A stretch of 23,130 bases of DNA from CAZMIL01 sp964566425. GTDB lineage: Bacteria > Patescibacteriota > Microgenomatia > UBA1406 > GWC2-37-13. Positions 5,804-16,200 of the stretch are shown here, one piece after another. Position 1 is the first letter of the stretch. Every line of letters starts with the position of its first letter. Below the pieces are notes generated by a model. That model was not told where the DNA came from. It saw only the letters and a list, made by a program, of their open reading frames with translations, and made no database searches. The stretch spans positions 1-23,130 of the forward strand of contig CAZMIL010000011.1 in the NCBI GenBank assembly GCA_964566425.1, given 5' to 3'. Made by a program: the position numbers and the translations under genes.

Positions 5804-6450
5804 TAGCGTTCTTCATGCAGAGAGATTTTTCTTTCATTGATAATTAAATAGCGGCCGATTCCATGTTTAATAAATCCAGAGTTAATAAAGTGTCTTTTGA
5901 GATCGATTTCGGCAAAATTGGTGTGTCCACAGACAAAATATTCATTGGTTTTAAATCGTCCGGCAATCATTTCTTTGATTCTTTCATTAAGGGGATGAAA
6001 AAAATAATAAAGATGTAAATTACCGAATAACCGCAAGACACTCCCTTCAATCATATCTAGAAACTGATTCAATAGTTTTGGAAAGTGATTGAATTTGGAA
6101 TCAAGCAGGGGCATTAGTCTATCCCCGTGCTCAAAAAAGAATGTCTTGTTTCCCAGTTTCAGATTATACTTTTTGGTTTGCAAGCTAGAGAAAAGTTTGA
6201 CGTTCTTGTCGGCGAATTCACGCTTGTCATGATTACCGTAGACATAAACAGTATATTTTTTTTTGAGCAAAGGAAAAAGTTGTTTCCAAGGTGAGTTGAT
6301 AAATTGATTGAAAGTACAGTTATAACCTTCCCAGAAATCTCCGTTAATAATTACTCTGTCGGCCGAAGAAATAATTTTGGTGAGAAAATTAAATTTTTTA
6401 CGATCAAACTTAACCGAGAGATGGCTATCGGAAAAGATGAGGTATTTCAT
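5800..6450 (-). CDS. Calcineurin-like metallophosphoesterase
   Basis: This 216-residue protein has the five phosphoesterase motifs in order: D8-x-H10 (FSDSHL), GD (INGDFWEG), GNHD (YGNHDKRE), H in EHGDR, and GHT (CGHTNFAE), which bind two metals. It resembles LpxH/YkuE-type enzymes, but the true substrate cannot be told from sequence; a phospholipid or nucleotide is possible. There is a hydrophobic, aromatic stretch around residues 145-160 (LRLFGNLHLYYFF) that may lie on the membrane. The frame reaches a GTG at 6465 inside fusA, but ATG at 6450, two bases after the fusA stop, starts directly at the conserved strand. It is the last gene of the rpoB-fusA operon. Confidence 0.88.
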   Translation of the reverse strand: MKYLIFSDSHLSVKFDRKKFNFLTKIISSADRVIINGDFWEGYNCTFNQFINSPWKQLFPLLKKKYTVYVYGNHDKREFADKNVKLFSSLQTKKYNLKLGNKTFFFEHGDRLMPLLDSKFNHFPKLLNQFLDMIEGSVLRLFGNLHLYYFFHPLNERIKEMIAGRFKTNEYFVCGHTNFAEIDLKRHFINSGFIKHGIGRYLIINERKISLHEERY

Positions 6451-6451
6451 A

Positions 6452-8548
6452 TTAACTTTTTTCACTCATCGCTTTGATGATATTTTGTGGGACTTCTTCA
6501 TAGTGTGAAGGTTCCATGTAGGAAATTCCTCGTCCTTCGGTCAATGAACGCAAGATTGTCACGTAGCCGGACAGTTCGGCCAAAGGAGTATAAGCTTTGA
6601 TAATAGTTGCTCTGCCTCTTTTTTCTGTTCCTAAAATTTTTCCGCGCTTACTGGAGATATCGCCGATTACCGTTCCCATGAATTCGTCAGGAACGGTCAC
6701 CTCGAGTTTCATAATTGGTTCAAGTAACGTTAATCCGGATTTCTTAGTTGCATCTTGAAGAGCCATTGAACCGGCAATCTTAAAAGCAATATCCGAAGAA
6801 TCGACTTCGTGATAGCTCCCATCATAAAGAATCGCTTGCATATCGGTTATCGGATAACCAAGAAGCACTCCTTTTTCCATCGCCTCGATTACTCCTTTTT
6901 CAACTGAGGGAATAAACTCGGAAGGAATTGTTCCTCCTTTAATTTTATTGACGAATTTGAAACCCTCGTTGCGGGCTAAAGGTTCAACTTTAATCAAGCA
7001 GTGTCCATACTGGCCGTGGCCACCGGTTTGCTTGATATATTTCCCTTCGCCGTCGGCAGGTTTGGTAATGGTTTCTTTATAAGCAACTTGAGGTTTTCCA
7101 ACATTGGCATTTAAACCCATCTCTCTTTTCATTCGATCAACCAATATCTCTAAGTGTAATTCTCCCATTCCCGACATGATTGTCTGACCGGTTTCGTGAT
7201 TGATTTTGACTTTAAAAGTGGGATCCTCTTCGGCTAAGCGTTGCAAAGCGTAAGATAATTTTTCCTGGTCGGCTTTGGTTTTAGGTTCAATAGCCAAAGA
7301 AATCACTGGCTCGGGGAAAACGATCTGTTCAAGAAGAATCGGATTTGCTTGATCTGCCAAAGTATCACCGGTACCGGTTTCTTTCGGCCCGACTAAAACG
7401 ACAATTTCCCCCGCAAAAGCTTTATCGATTTCCTCGCGTTGGTTGGCGTGCATCAACAATAAGCGACTGACACGCTCTTGTTTATTTTTACTGACATTGT
7501 AAACATAGGATCCGGATTGCAGAGCCCCCGAATAAATTCTGGCATAAGTAATTTTCCCAACATGAGGATCGAGTTGGATTTTAAAAGCCAGAGCGGAGAA
7601 TTTTTCATCAGAAGTAAGTCTTCTTATTTCTTCTTTTTGTGTTTTGGGGTTAATCCCTTTGATCTGTTTAAGATCAACAGGTGAAGGAAGATAGTCGATG
7701 ACCGCATCCAAAAGCAGCTGTACACCTTTGTTTCTTAATGATGACCCACAATAAACAGGCACTAATTTGTAAGCAATAGTAGCCTTGCGTAAGGTTTTTT
7801 TTAGATCCTCTACTGGGATTTCTTCACCATTTAAATATTTATCCAAGAGAGCATCTTCGGTCTCGGCAATTTTTTCAACTAACTTAGCTCGTTCCCTAAC
7901 TGCCTCATCTTTAAGATTGGGTGGAATTTCCACGACTGAATATTCAGTTCCTTGAGGATCTTTATCCCAAATGAGAGCCTTCATTTCTAAAAGATCGACC
8001 ACCCCTTTGAAATCTTGTTCTTTTCCAACCGGCATGGTCATGACAGCAGGATTTGCGCCCAGACGGTCTTGGATCTCATTAACTGTAGAGTTAAAGTCGG
8101 CCCCAAGTTTATCCATTTTATTGATAAAACAGATCCGGGGAACTTTGTATTTATCGGCTTGCCGCCACACTGTTTCTGATTGGCTTTGCACTCCTTCTTC
8201 GGCGTCAAAAACAACGATTCCTCCATCAAGGACTCTTAGCGAACGTTCAACTTCGGCTGTAAAATCAACGTGTCCAGGGGTATCGATAATATTGATGCGA
8301 ATTTCTTTCCAAAAAGTAGTGGTTGCGGCCGAGACAATGGTAATTCCTCTTTCTCTTTCCTGCTCCATCCAGTCCATTTGGGTTGTTCCTTCGTCAATAT
8401 TCCCAAGTTTATAAGACCTTCCGGTATAAAAAAGAATTCTCTCCGTGGTAGTAGTTTTTCCCGAATCAATATGAGCGATTATCCCCACATTACGGATTTT
8501 TTCTAAGGGGACATTTCTATTTTTAGTAATAATACGTTGTTGGGCCAT
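6452..8548 (-). CDS. fusA: Translation elongation factor G
   Basis: This 698-residue GTPase drives ribosome translocation. The G domain has G1 AHIDSGKTTT, G2 RGITI, G3 DTPGH and G4 NKMD. Domain II follows near residue 305, and domain IV carries HGQYGH and the tip region near GYPITDMQ. The G1 loop is HIDSGK, where most bacterial EF-G have HIDAGK; Ser occurs in mitochondrial EFG1 and in some bacterial paralogues. The length is typical. It lies 13 nt after rpsG, in the str-operon order rpsL-rpsG-fusA, but tuf does not follow; a phosphoesterase is there instead. No Shine-Dalgarno is visible before the ATG. Confidence 0.97.
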   Translation of the reverse strand: MAQQRIITKNRNVPLEKIRNVGIIAHIDSGKTTTTERILFYTGRSYKLGNIDEGTTQMDWMEQERERGITIVSAATTTFWKEIRINIIDTPGHVDFTAEVERSLRVLDGGIVVFDAEEGVQSQSETVWRQADKYKVPRICFINKMDKLGADFNSTVNEIQDRLGANPAVMTMPVGKEQDFKGVVDLLEMKALIWDKDPQGTEYSVVEIPPNLKDEAVRERAKLVEKIAETEDALLDKYLNGEEIPVEDLKKTLRKATIAYKLVPVYCGSSLRNKGVQLLLDAVIDYLPSPVDLKQIKGINPKTQKEEIRRLTSDEKFSALAFKIQLDPHVGKITYARIYSGALQSGSYVYNVSKNKQERVSRLLLMHANQREEIDKAFAGEIVVLVGPKETGTGDTLADQANPILLEQIVFPEPVISLAIEPKTKADQEKLSYALQRLAEEDPTFKVKINHETGQTIMSGMGELHLEILVDRMKREMGLNANVGKPQVAYKETITKPADGEGKYIKQTGGHGQYGHCLIKVEPLARNEGFKFVNKIKGGTIPSEFIPSVEKGVIEAMEKGVLLGYPITDMQAILYDGSYHEVDSSDIAFKIAGSMALQDATKKSGLTLLEPIMKLEVTVPDEFMGTVIGDISSKRGKILGTEKRGRATIIKAYTPLAELSGYVTILRSLTEGRGISYMEPSHYEEVPQNIIKAMSEKS

Positions 8549-8561
8549 AGTTGAGGTGAGT

Positions 8562-9035
8562 TTACCACTTTAGGTGGGCAAATGCTTTATTTGCCTCGGC
8601 AAGCTTTTCGGTTTGCAGCTTTTTATTGACAGCATTTCCTTGATTTTTAGAAGCCTCAAGTAGTTCGGTATATAACTTGTCGGCAAAACGTTTGTATTCT
8701 TTGTTAGAAAGGGAATTGGCTGCTTCAATAATCCAATTCAGAGCCAGAAAAAGTTTACGTTCTCTGCGTACTTCTATAGGGACAAGATAAGATGCTCCTC
8801 CTAATCTTCTCGGTTTAACCTCAAAATTTGGGGAGACGTTAGTAATAGCCTGATGCAAAATTTTCAATGGATCTATTTTTTCTTTATCAAAACGAGTAAA
8901 AACGTCATAGACGATTTTTTTTGCAACAGATTTTTTTCCATCCCTCATGATGTAATTAATCAATTTGGTTGTTTCCAAACTTTTGAAAACGTGATCTTGT
9001 TTGACGTTGATTTTTTTATAAGGTCGTCTCGGCAT
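8562..9035 (-). CDS. rpsG: Small-subunit ribosomal protein uS7
   Basis: This 157-residue protein nucleates assembly of the 30S head and contacts the E site. It has the expected start PRRPYKK, the central GGASYLVPIEVRRER block that binds 16S rRNA and the C-terminal FAHLKW. The frame extends to a TTG at 9056, but ATG at 9035 gives the family N-terminus. It is 27 nt from rpsL and 13 nt from fusA. In E. coli S7 represses its own operon through the rpsL-rpsG intergenic mRNA; that space is only 27 nt here. Confidence 0.97.
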   Translation of the reverse strand: MPRRPYKKINVKQDHVFKSLETTKLINYIMRDGKKSVAKKIVYDVFTRFDKEKIDPLKILHQAITNVSPNFEVKPRRLGGASYLVPIEVRRERKLFLALNWIIEAANSLSNKEYKRFADKLYTELLEASKNQGNAVNKKLQTEKLAEANKAFAHLKW

Positions 9036-9062
9036 ATAGATTGCTCTTTTAGTCAATAACTT

Positions 9063-9485
9063 TTAGGGTGTAGCAGTTTTCTCCAATTTTGTGCCGTATT
9101 TGGAGCGTGAAGTTTTACGATCGACAACTCCAGCAGTATCATATTTTCCCCGAACCACGTGGTATTTAACTCCAGGTAGATCTTTAACTCTTCCGCCACG
9201 AACTAAAACTATCGAATGCTCGGCTAGATTGTGGCCGATTCCTTGGATATAGGCCGTAATTTCAACTTTGTTTGAAAGTCTGACTCTGGCGACTTTGCGC
9301 AAAGCAGAATTAGGTTTTTTGGGAGTCATTGTTCTAACCACAGTAGCTACTCCGCGTTTCATTGGACTATTTGTCGCCACGTATTTACGTTGCAGGGCAT
9401 TAAAACTGGACTTCAAAGCTACAGCTCTGGATTTTTTAATCCTCTTTTTTCTCTTCCTTTTTATCAGTTGATTGACTGTCGGCAT
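9063..9485 (-). CDS. rpsL: Small-subunit ribosomal protein uS12
   Basis: This 140-residue decoding-centre protein starts PTVNQLIKRK and has TPKKPNSALRK (K56 equals E. coli K42, the streptomycin site, wild type) and GGRVKDLPGVKYH with the Asp that RimO methylthiolates in E. coli. Residues about 25-40 form a insertion (SSFNALQRKYVATNS) relative to E. coli (124 aa), placed as in the longer Firmicutes S12. The start overlaps the end of rpoC by 50 nt, with both frames real since the S12 N-terminus is canonical. This long overlap may couple translation of the two. Confidence 0.97.
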   Translation of the reverse strand: MPTVNQLIKRKRKKRIKKSRAVALKSSFNALQRKYVATNSPMKRGVATVVRTMTPKKPNSALRKVARVRLSNKVEITAYIQGIGHNLAEHSIVLVRGGRVKDLPGVKYHVVRGKYDTAGVVDRKTSRSKYGTKLEKTATP

Positions 9486-12400
9486 ATTTGTTTAGGAACT
9501 TACCATAATATTGTTCAATTAACTCCTTGGTGACAGGGATTAATCTCCCAATTATAACATTTTCCTTCAACCCTAACAAGTAATCTACCTGTCCTTTGAT
9601 CGCTGCAGTGCTTAAAACGCTGGTTGTTTGTTCGAAGGAAGCAGATGATAGCCACGAATCAGTATAAATCGCGGCTTTAGTGATTCCCAGAATTGAGACT
9701 TTACCAACAGATGGCTTGCCACCTTGAGCCAAGATCTTTTTATTCTCTTCCTCAAAGCGGATCTTGGAGACAACCTCGTCTTTAATAAAGGAAGTATCGC
9801 CTTCATCCTCGATGATTATTTTTTCACCCATTTTTCTAATAATTACCTCAAAGTGTTTATCGTGGATCATAATTCCCTGAGATTCGTAAACATTTTGAAC
9901 CTCGTTTAAGAGATAGACTTGAGCACTATGCAGTCCCTTGATTGCCAAAACGTCGTTAATATCCAAGTTACCTTCTGAAAGAGCCATTCCTCTGGTGACT
10001 AAGTCGCCATCTTTAATTTTCAGACTTTGTGACATCGGAATAATAAATTCTTGTTCTTGAGTTTTATCTTGGTCGGTTGAGGTGATCTTAACAGTGTAGA
10101 TTTCTTTATCCATATCTTCTTTAACAGAAGCTTTACCATTGATTTCAACGATTGGCGAAACTACTTTTGGTGTGCGAGCTTCAAACAATTCTTCTACGCG
10201 CGGTAGACCTTGAGTGACGTCAGAAATAACAATTCCTCCAAAATGTCTTACCCGCATAGTTAGCTGCGTACCAGGTTCTCCAATTGATTGAGCCGCAATT
10301 ACGCCGATCGGAACTCCGATTTCAACCAATTTATTATTAACCAAATCCAAACCGTAACATTTTTGACACAAGCCGTATTTCGCTTTACAGTAGAGAGGAG
10401 AACGAACGGTCACAGTGGTGATTTGCGCATTCTTAATTTTTTGCAGATTATCCTCATCAATAATTTCACTTTTAGCTAAGACGACTTTTTTATCATTGCC
10501 GACAATATCCTCAAAGACGACTCTTCCCTTAATCCGCTCAAAGAACTTTTTACCCCTTTCGTCTTCATGACTGATTAATAAACCTTCGCCGGCACCACAG
10601 TCTTCTTCTTTTATAATCACATCGTGGGCCACGTCTACAAGCCGTCTGGTCAAGTAACCGGCATCGGCGGTTTTCAAAGCAGAATCGGTCAAACCTTTGC
10701 GGGCCCCCCGGGCGGAAATAACATATTCAAAAATTGATAAACCTTCTCGGTAATTTGTTTTTGTCGGGACTTCGATAATCTTTCCCAAAGGATCAACAAC
10801 GAGGCCTTTAATTGCCGAAAGCTGTTTTAGCTGTTCGCGTGATGCACGTGCGCCTCCGGATTTAATAATAATTTTGACTGGATTTTCTTCATCCAAAGCA
10901 TTCCAAGTCTTATCAGCCAATTTTTCGGTTGTGTCAATCCATAGTTTGTTGGAATAACGTCTTTTTTCTTCCAATGTGAGCAATCCTTGAGAATAGCTTT
11001 TGTTGACTTTTTCAATTTCTTTTTCGGTTTCATCAACAATATGTTCCTTTTCCGGAATAATTTGACAATCAAAAACAGAAAGAGATAGACCGGCAGAAAT
11101 CGTAGCGCCCCAAAAGCCTATTTCTTTCAGACGATCGATAAGCTCGCCGACTTTTTCATTTTCTTTAAACAATCTCATTGAGGCGACGATAATATTTTTG
11201 ACGTCGGCGGCCCTGACCTCTTCATTTATAAATCTTAATTCTTCTGGTAAGGCTTGGTTGAAGATAATTCTTCCCGCAGAAGTGCGCAGGACTTTAGTGT
11301 CGATTTTAACCATTAAGGGCTCTCGCAATTGTAATTTACCAAGTTGATAACGGCTGATAACTTCGTTTTCATCGGCAAAGAGCTTTAGATTTTCTTCGCC
11401 GACATCTCTATACTGGTTGTCTAAAGAAGTAAGGTAAAAAATTCCTAAGGCCATTTCTTTGTTGGGGAGGACAATAGGGGAACCATCTGCCGGCTTCAAA
11501 AGATTATGGTAAGGGAGCATTCGTTCTTTAACTTCATTGATTGAATTATTGGAGAGGGGTAAGAAAACACCCATGGCATCACCATCAAAGTCGGCGTTGT
11601 ATCCTGCACAGACAGTCGGATGGAGTTTGATGGCATGGGAATCAGTTAAAACGGGATAGAAAGCTAGGACTGACAATTTATGCAAAGTTGGTGCGCGGTT
11701 CAAAAGTACAGGGTGTTCTCTCGTCACTTCTTCTAAAATATCGTAGATAATGGGTTCTTTTTGCTCTAAAAAGTTCTTAGCACTTTTGATATTGGGTGCA
11801 AGTCCGCGAACAATGATTTCTCTTAACAAGTAAGGTTTGAAAAGTTCAATCGCCATCTCCTTAGGAATGCCGCATTGGTCGATTCTCAATTCGGGGCCGA
11901 CGATAATTGTTGAACGGCCGGAATAATCTACTCTTTTTCCGAGAAGATTTTGTCTAAAGCGACCTTGTTTTCCTCTAAGAATATCAGACAGGGATTTTTG
12001 GATTTTGGAGGCTGCTCCCTGGGAACGCGTCCGACCACGGGATTTTTGCAGGTCCAAAAGAGAATCAACCGCTTCCTGTAACATTCTTTTTTCGTTGCGT
12101 AAAATAATCTCTGGAGCGCCCAGGTCGAGTAGTTGTTTGAGACGATTATTTCTGTTGATGACGCGGCGATAAAAGTCGTTAAGATCAGAAGTAGCGAATT
12201 TTCCTCCTGGTAGCTGAACTACCGGACGCAAGTCAGGCGGAATAACTGGTAAAACGCTCAAAATCATCCATACGGGCGAGGTTCCACTCTTCATGAATGA
12301 TTCGATAACGCGGATTTTCTTCAATAACTTGTTTCGCCGATCACCTTTAACTTCGGCCAAAAGGCTAAGCGTTTCGGAATAAAGCTTTTTCAAGTCGAGA

Positions 12401-13230
12401 TCGGCCAGAATCTCATAGACAGCCTCCGATCCCATGCCTACCTCGATAAAACCATCCAGATCATTTTCCTTTAAATAGAGGTAATCATCCTCTTCCAGTA
12501 GATCATGAATTTTAAGAGTTTTAACCAATTTCAAAATGCGGTCAAAAAAGGCAATTTTTTGGGCTTTTTTTTCAGCATGTTTGTTAGAAAGTTGTTTGAA
12601 TTGTTCTTTTTCCTTGAGCTTTAATTCTTGCAAGGCGATCTCTTTTTGCTCTTTATTCGTTAGTTTCTTTCCCAGATCTTTAGCCTGTTTCTCGAAGTTG
12701 AGTCTAAGAGCATCTTTTTCTTTCTCCAACTCCTTTTCAAGTTCATCAGTTTCTTTTTTCTTGATTGCATCTAAATTATCTAGAGTCTTTTTTTGTTTGT
12801 CATTATTGATGTTTTTAATCAAGTAAAGAGCATAATAGATAACTCTTTCAACGGATTGTGATGGTAAATCCAACAGAACGCTCAAAGGAGCGGATGGCCC
12901 TTTAAAATACCAAATGTGGGCGATAGGCGAGGCAAGTTTAATATAACCCATTCTTTCACGGCGAACAGCAGAAGTAGTCACCTCGACACCACAACGATCG
13001 CAGACGATTCCTTTGTAACGAATTCTTTTATATTTACCACAGTAACATTCGTAATCTTTAGTCGGACCGAAAATTCGTTCGTCGAACAAACCATCTTTTT
13101 CTGGACGCAGGGTACGGTAATTGATGGTTTCGGGTTTAGTCACTTCACCTTTTGACCACAATAAAATATCATCCGGCGAAGCCAATCTGATTTTCAAACC
13201 GCTAAAATCGATAATGTTTGTTTCTTCCAT
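9436..13230 (-). CDS. rpoC: RNA polymerase subunit beta-prime
   Basis: This 1264-residue catalytic subunit has a first zinc site (C62, C64, C77, C80), the active-site loop NADFDGD at 545-551, a second zinc site with CKAKYGLCQKC, and AAQSIGEPGTQLTMR before the trigger loop. Residues about 141-239 are a highly charged coiled-coil insertion of Lys/Glu repeats, similar in place to insertions in Actinobacteria and other groups. The trigger loop reads TMRVRHFGG (M992-G999), where nearly all bacteria have TMRTFHTGG. The frame extends to a TTG at 13248 inside rpoB, but ATG at 13230, one base after the rpoB stop, is right. The 3' end overlaps rpsL by 50 nt. Confidence 0.98.
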   Translation of the reverse strand: MEETNIIDFSGLKIRLASPDDILLWSKGEVTKPETINYRTLRPEKDGLFDERIFGPTKDYECYCGKYKRIRYKGIVCDRCGVEVTTSAVRRERMGYIKLASPIAHIWYFKGPSAPLSVLLDLPSQSVERVIYYALYLIKNINNDKQKKTLDNLDAIKKKETDELEKELEKEKDALRLNFEKQAKDLGKKLTNKEQKEIALQELKLKEKEQFKQLSNKHAEKKAQKIAFFDRILKLVKTLKIHDLLEEDDYLYLKENDLDGFIEVGMGSEAVYEILADLDLKKLYSETLSLLAEVKGDRRNKLLKKIRVIESFMKSGTSPVWMILSVLPVIPPDLRPVVQLPGGKFATSDLNDFYRRVINRNNRLKQLLDLGAPEIILRNEKRMLQEAVDSLLDLQKSRGRTRSQGAASKIQKSLSDILRGKQGRFRQNLLGKRVDYSGRSTIIVGPELRIDQCGIPKEMAIELFKPYLLREIIVRGLAPNIKSAKNFLEQKEPIIYDILEEVTREHPVLLNRAPTLHKLSVLAFYPVLTDSHAIKLHPTVCAGYNADFDGDAMGVFLPLSNNSINEVKERMLPYHNLLKPADGSPIVLPNKEMALGIFYLTSLDNQYRDVGEENLKLFADENEVISRYQLGKLQLREPLMVKIDTKVLRTSAGRIIFNQALPEELRFINEEVRAADVKNIIVASMRLFKENEKVGELIDRLKEIGFWGATISAGLSLSVFDCQIIPEKEHIVDETEKEIEKVNKSYSQGLLTLEEKRRYSNKLWIDTTEKLADKTWNALDEENPVKIIIKSGGARASREQLKQLSAIKGLVVDPLGKIIEVPTKTNYREGLSIFEYVISARGARKGLTDSALKTADAGYLTRRLVDVAHDVIIKEEDCGAGEGLLISHEDERGKKFFERIKGRVVFEDIVGNDKKVVLAKSEIIDEDNLQKIKNAQITTVTVRSPLYCKAKYGLCQKCYGLDLVNNKLVEIGVPIGVIAAQSIGEPGTQLTMRVRHFGGIVISDVTQGLPRVEELFEARTPKVVSPIVEINGKASVKEDMDKEIYTVKITSTDQDKTQEQEFIIPMSQSLKIKDGDLVTRGMALSEGNLDINDVLAIKGLHSAQVYLLNEVQNVYESQGIMIHDKHFEVIIRKMGEKIIIEDEGDTSFIKDEVVSKIRFEEENKKILAQGGKPSVGKVSILGITKAAIYTDSWLSSASFEQTTSVLSTAAIKGQVDYLLGLKENVIIGRLIPVTKELIEQYYGKFLNKYADSQSTDKKEEKKED

Positions 13231-13231
13231 G

Positions 13232-16200
13232 CTATTTAATGTAATCAATTGATAACCCTAATGAGTTTAATTCTTTAAGCAAAACGTGAAAAGATTCTGG
13301 GACGCTTGATTGGGGGATGTCTAAACCTTTAATAATCGATTCAAAAGCTTTGACACGCCCACGCAAATCGTCACTCTTGATGGTTAACATTTCCTGCAGA
13401 ACGTGTGGGACGCGGTGCGCTTCGAGAGCCCAAACCTCCATTTCACCAAATCTTTGTCCCCCCATCTGTGATTTTCCACCCAATGGTTGTTGGGTAACCA
13501 GCGAATAAGGTCCGACAGAACGGGCATGGAATTTGTCTTCAATCATATGAATAAGCTTCATAATATAACCGACGCCGACCAGGGCTTTCTTCTCAAACGG
13601 TCTACCGGTTTGCCCATCGTAAAGAGCCATTTTCCCATCAACTGGTAAATCGTGTTTTTTGAGTTCATTGATAATAAATTCTTCCTGAATCTTTTCGAAT
13701 ACTGGGAAGGACATTTTTGTATGATTTTGAGTAGTAATTAGACCGATGAGAGTTTCATAGAGTTGTCCTAAATTCATTCTGGAGAGAATGGATAATGGGG
13801 AGATGATGATATCCACAGGAGTGCCATCTTCGAGATAAGGCATATCCCATTCTGGGAGGATTTTGGAAATGACGCCTTTGTTTCCGTGTCTGCCGGCCAA
13901 TTTGTCGCCGACCGAAATTTTGCGCAATTCGGCTGTAGTGACTAAAATGCGTTTGATAATGCTTGGTTCCAATTCATTAGGGTCTTTTTTGGAGTCGATG
14001 GCTTGAATATCCACGACGACACCTTTTTTACCATAGGGGAGCCTAAGTGAAGTATCTTTAACATCTTTAGCTTTTTCACCAAAAATAGCGCGCAATAAAC
14101 GCTCTTCGGCCGAGAGTTCTTTTTCTCCTTTAGGAGCAACTTTTCCAACTAAAATATCTCCTCCTTGAACTTCGGTTCCGACAATTATCAACCCTTCACG
14201 GTCGAGGTTTTGCAATACCTCCTCACGGACATTGGGAATATCGCGGGTGAGTTCTTCCGGGCCGAGTTTGGTATCGACCAAGTCGGCAGTAAATTCCTCG
14301 CTGGAGACAGAAGTTAAAACATCTTCTTTGACCAAACGTTCAGAAATTACAAAACCGTCTTCATATCCCAACCCATTGAGTGAGGTATAAGCAATGACTA
14401 GATTTTGTCCCAGAGCCAGCTTGCCGTTTTCGGTGGCCGGGCCGTCAATGAGGATTTCGCCCCTTTTGATTTTTTGTTTGGGTTCGACACTTGGTCTTTG
14501 ATCAAAGACGACATCTTTATTGGTTTTAATAAATCTCTCTAGGTGATATTCATATTTTTTGCGACTTTTCCCGGTGAAGATAATTTTTTCTCCATCGACA
14601 TAATTGACAGTTCCGTCCTCTGGCGCGAAAATAGTTCGACTAAGAGCAGAGGCAACTTTCTTTTCCAAACCAGTACCTACAGCAGGTGCAGAGGGTCTGA
14701 TCAGTGGCACGGCCTGACATTGCATATGAGTTCCCATCAAGGCACGGCTGGCATCATTATTTTGCAAAAAAGGAATGAGCGCTGCTGAGACTCCGACCAC
14801 TTGCCGAGGTGAAATATCAATAAAATCAATCTCTTCACTTTCGACTTCAACAATTTCTCCTTGATAGCGGGCAACGACGTATTTATCCTCAATGATGCCC
14901 TTATCGCTGATTCTAACAGTGTCGGAAGTAATATAGTACTGTTCTTCATCATCAGCCTGCAAGTAGGTAATTTTGTCTGCAACCCTAACTTCTGTATGGT
15001 TTCCTTTCTTGATTTTTTCAACGTGTCTATAAGGTGTCTCCAAGAAATTATATTTATTGACTCGACTATAAAGAGCCATGTATGTAACTACACCAATATT
15101 GGGTCCTTCAGGAGAGCGAATTGGACAGATTCTTCCGTACTGGGATGAAGAAATGTCGCGAATTGAGAATGAAGCCCTTTCTTTTTCAATCCCTCCTGGT
15201 CCGCCCACCGTAATTCTGCGCAAATTGTCTAGTTCGGAAAGGGGATTGGTTTGGTCGACAATGGTTGAGAGTTGGCTGGTTCTGAAGAAAGAATTCAAAG
15301 CCACGGTTAATGGTTTAGAATTGACGATTTGAGTAGGTGTTACCGTGGTTTCGCCGGTAATCAAACTCATCCTTTCTTTAATTTCCCGTTCCGCACGGAC
15401 CATACCCACTCGAATTCCATACATTCCTACCAATTCTCCGACGGTTCGTAAACGGCGATTCCCCAAGTGATCAATATCGTCGAAACTACCTTTATCGATG
15501 GTGATATTAACTAGATATTTGATGGTTTGAACAATATCTTTTTTGGTCAGCAAATAATTTTCTTTTTTGATTTCCAAGTCGAGTCCTAATTTTTTATTGA
15601 TTTTGTAACGACCGACATCAGCCAAAGAATAGCGGCGGGGATTGAACAATAAGTTATTGATTGTATCATGGGCGTTTTCCAAAATTAGCGGCTCACCAGG
15701 TTTCACTTTACGGTAAATTTCCAGCACCGCTTCGTCCTTAGATTGAGTTTGATCTTTATTGAGAGTCGGAAGAATAAATTTATCAACCAGCGCTGGATCG
15801 AGATCACTAAATTCTTGCAAAATATCATTTTTGGAGTCGCCATCAAAAGTCTTAATCAAAACACTGGCTAAAAATTTTCTCTTTTTATTAACTTTAATCT
15901 CGATCAGATTATTTTTATTGATGGTGACGTCAAGCCAGGCGCCGATATATGGCCGAATCTCCGCATTATACAATGTCAAACCAGTTGTTTTATCGATTTC
16001 GGCGGTGAAGTAAACTCCAGGCGAGCGGACGAGCTGATTAATGACTACTCGCTCAATTCCATTGATAATAAAAGTTCCGCGATCGGTCATTTTGGGCAAA
16101 TTAAAGAAGTAAACGTCCTGTTTTTTTTCATTGTTAGTTCGTTTGTTGAGCAATCTTAGTTTGAGATAAACTGGGACATCATAGGTTAGTTTTTTAGCTA

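Noticed and set aside
12536..12826. Long plus-strand frame opposite the RpoC coiled coil, rich in Ser and Phe
   Set aside because: It is the antisense of Lys/Glu codons (TTT, TTC, CTT) and has no start signal or family pattern.
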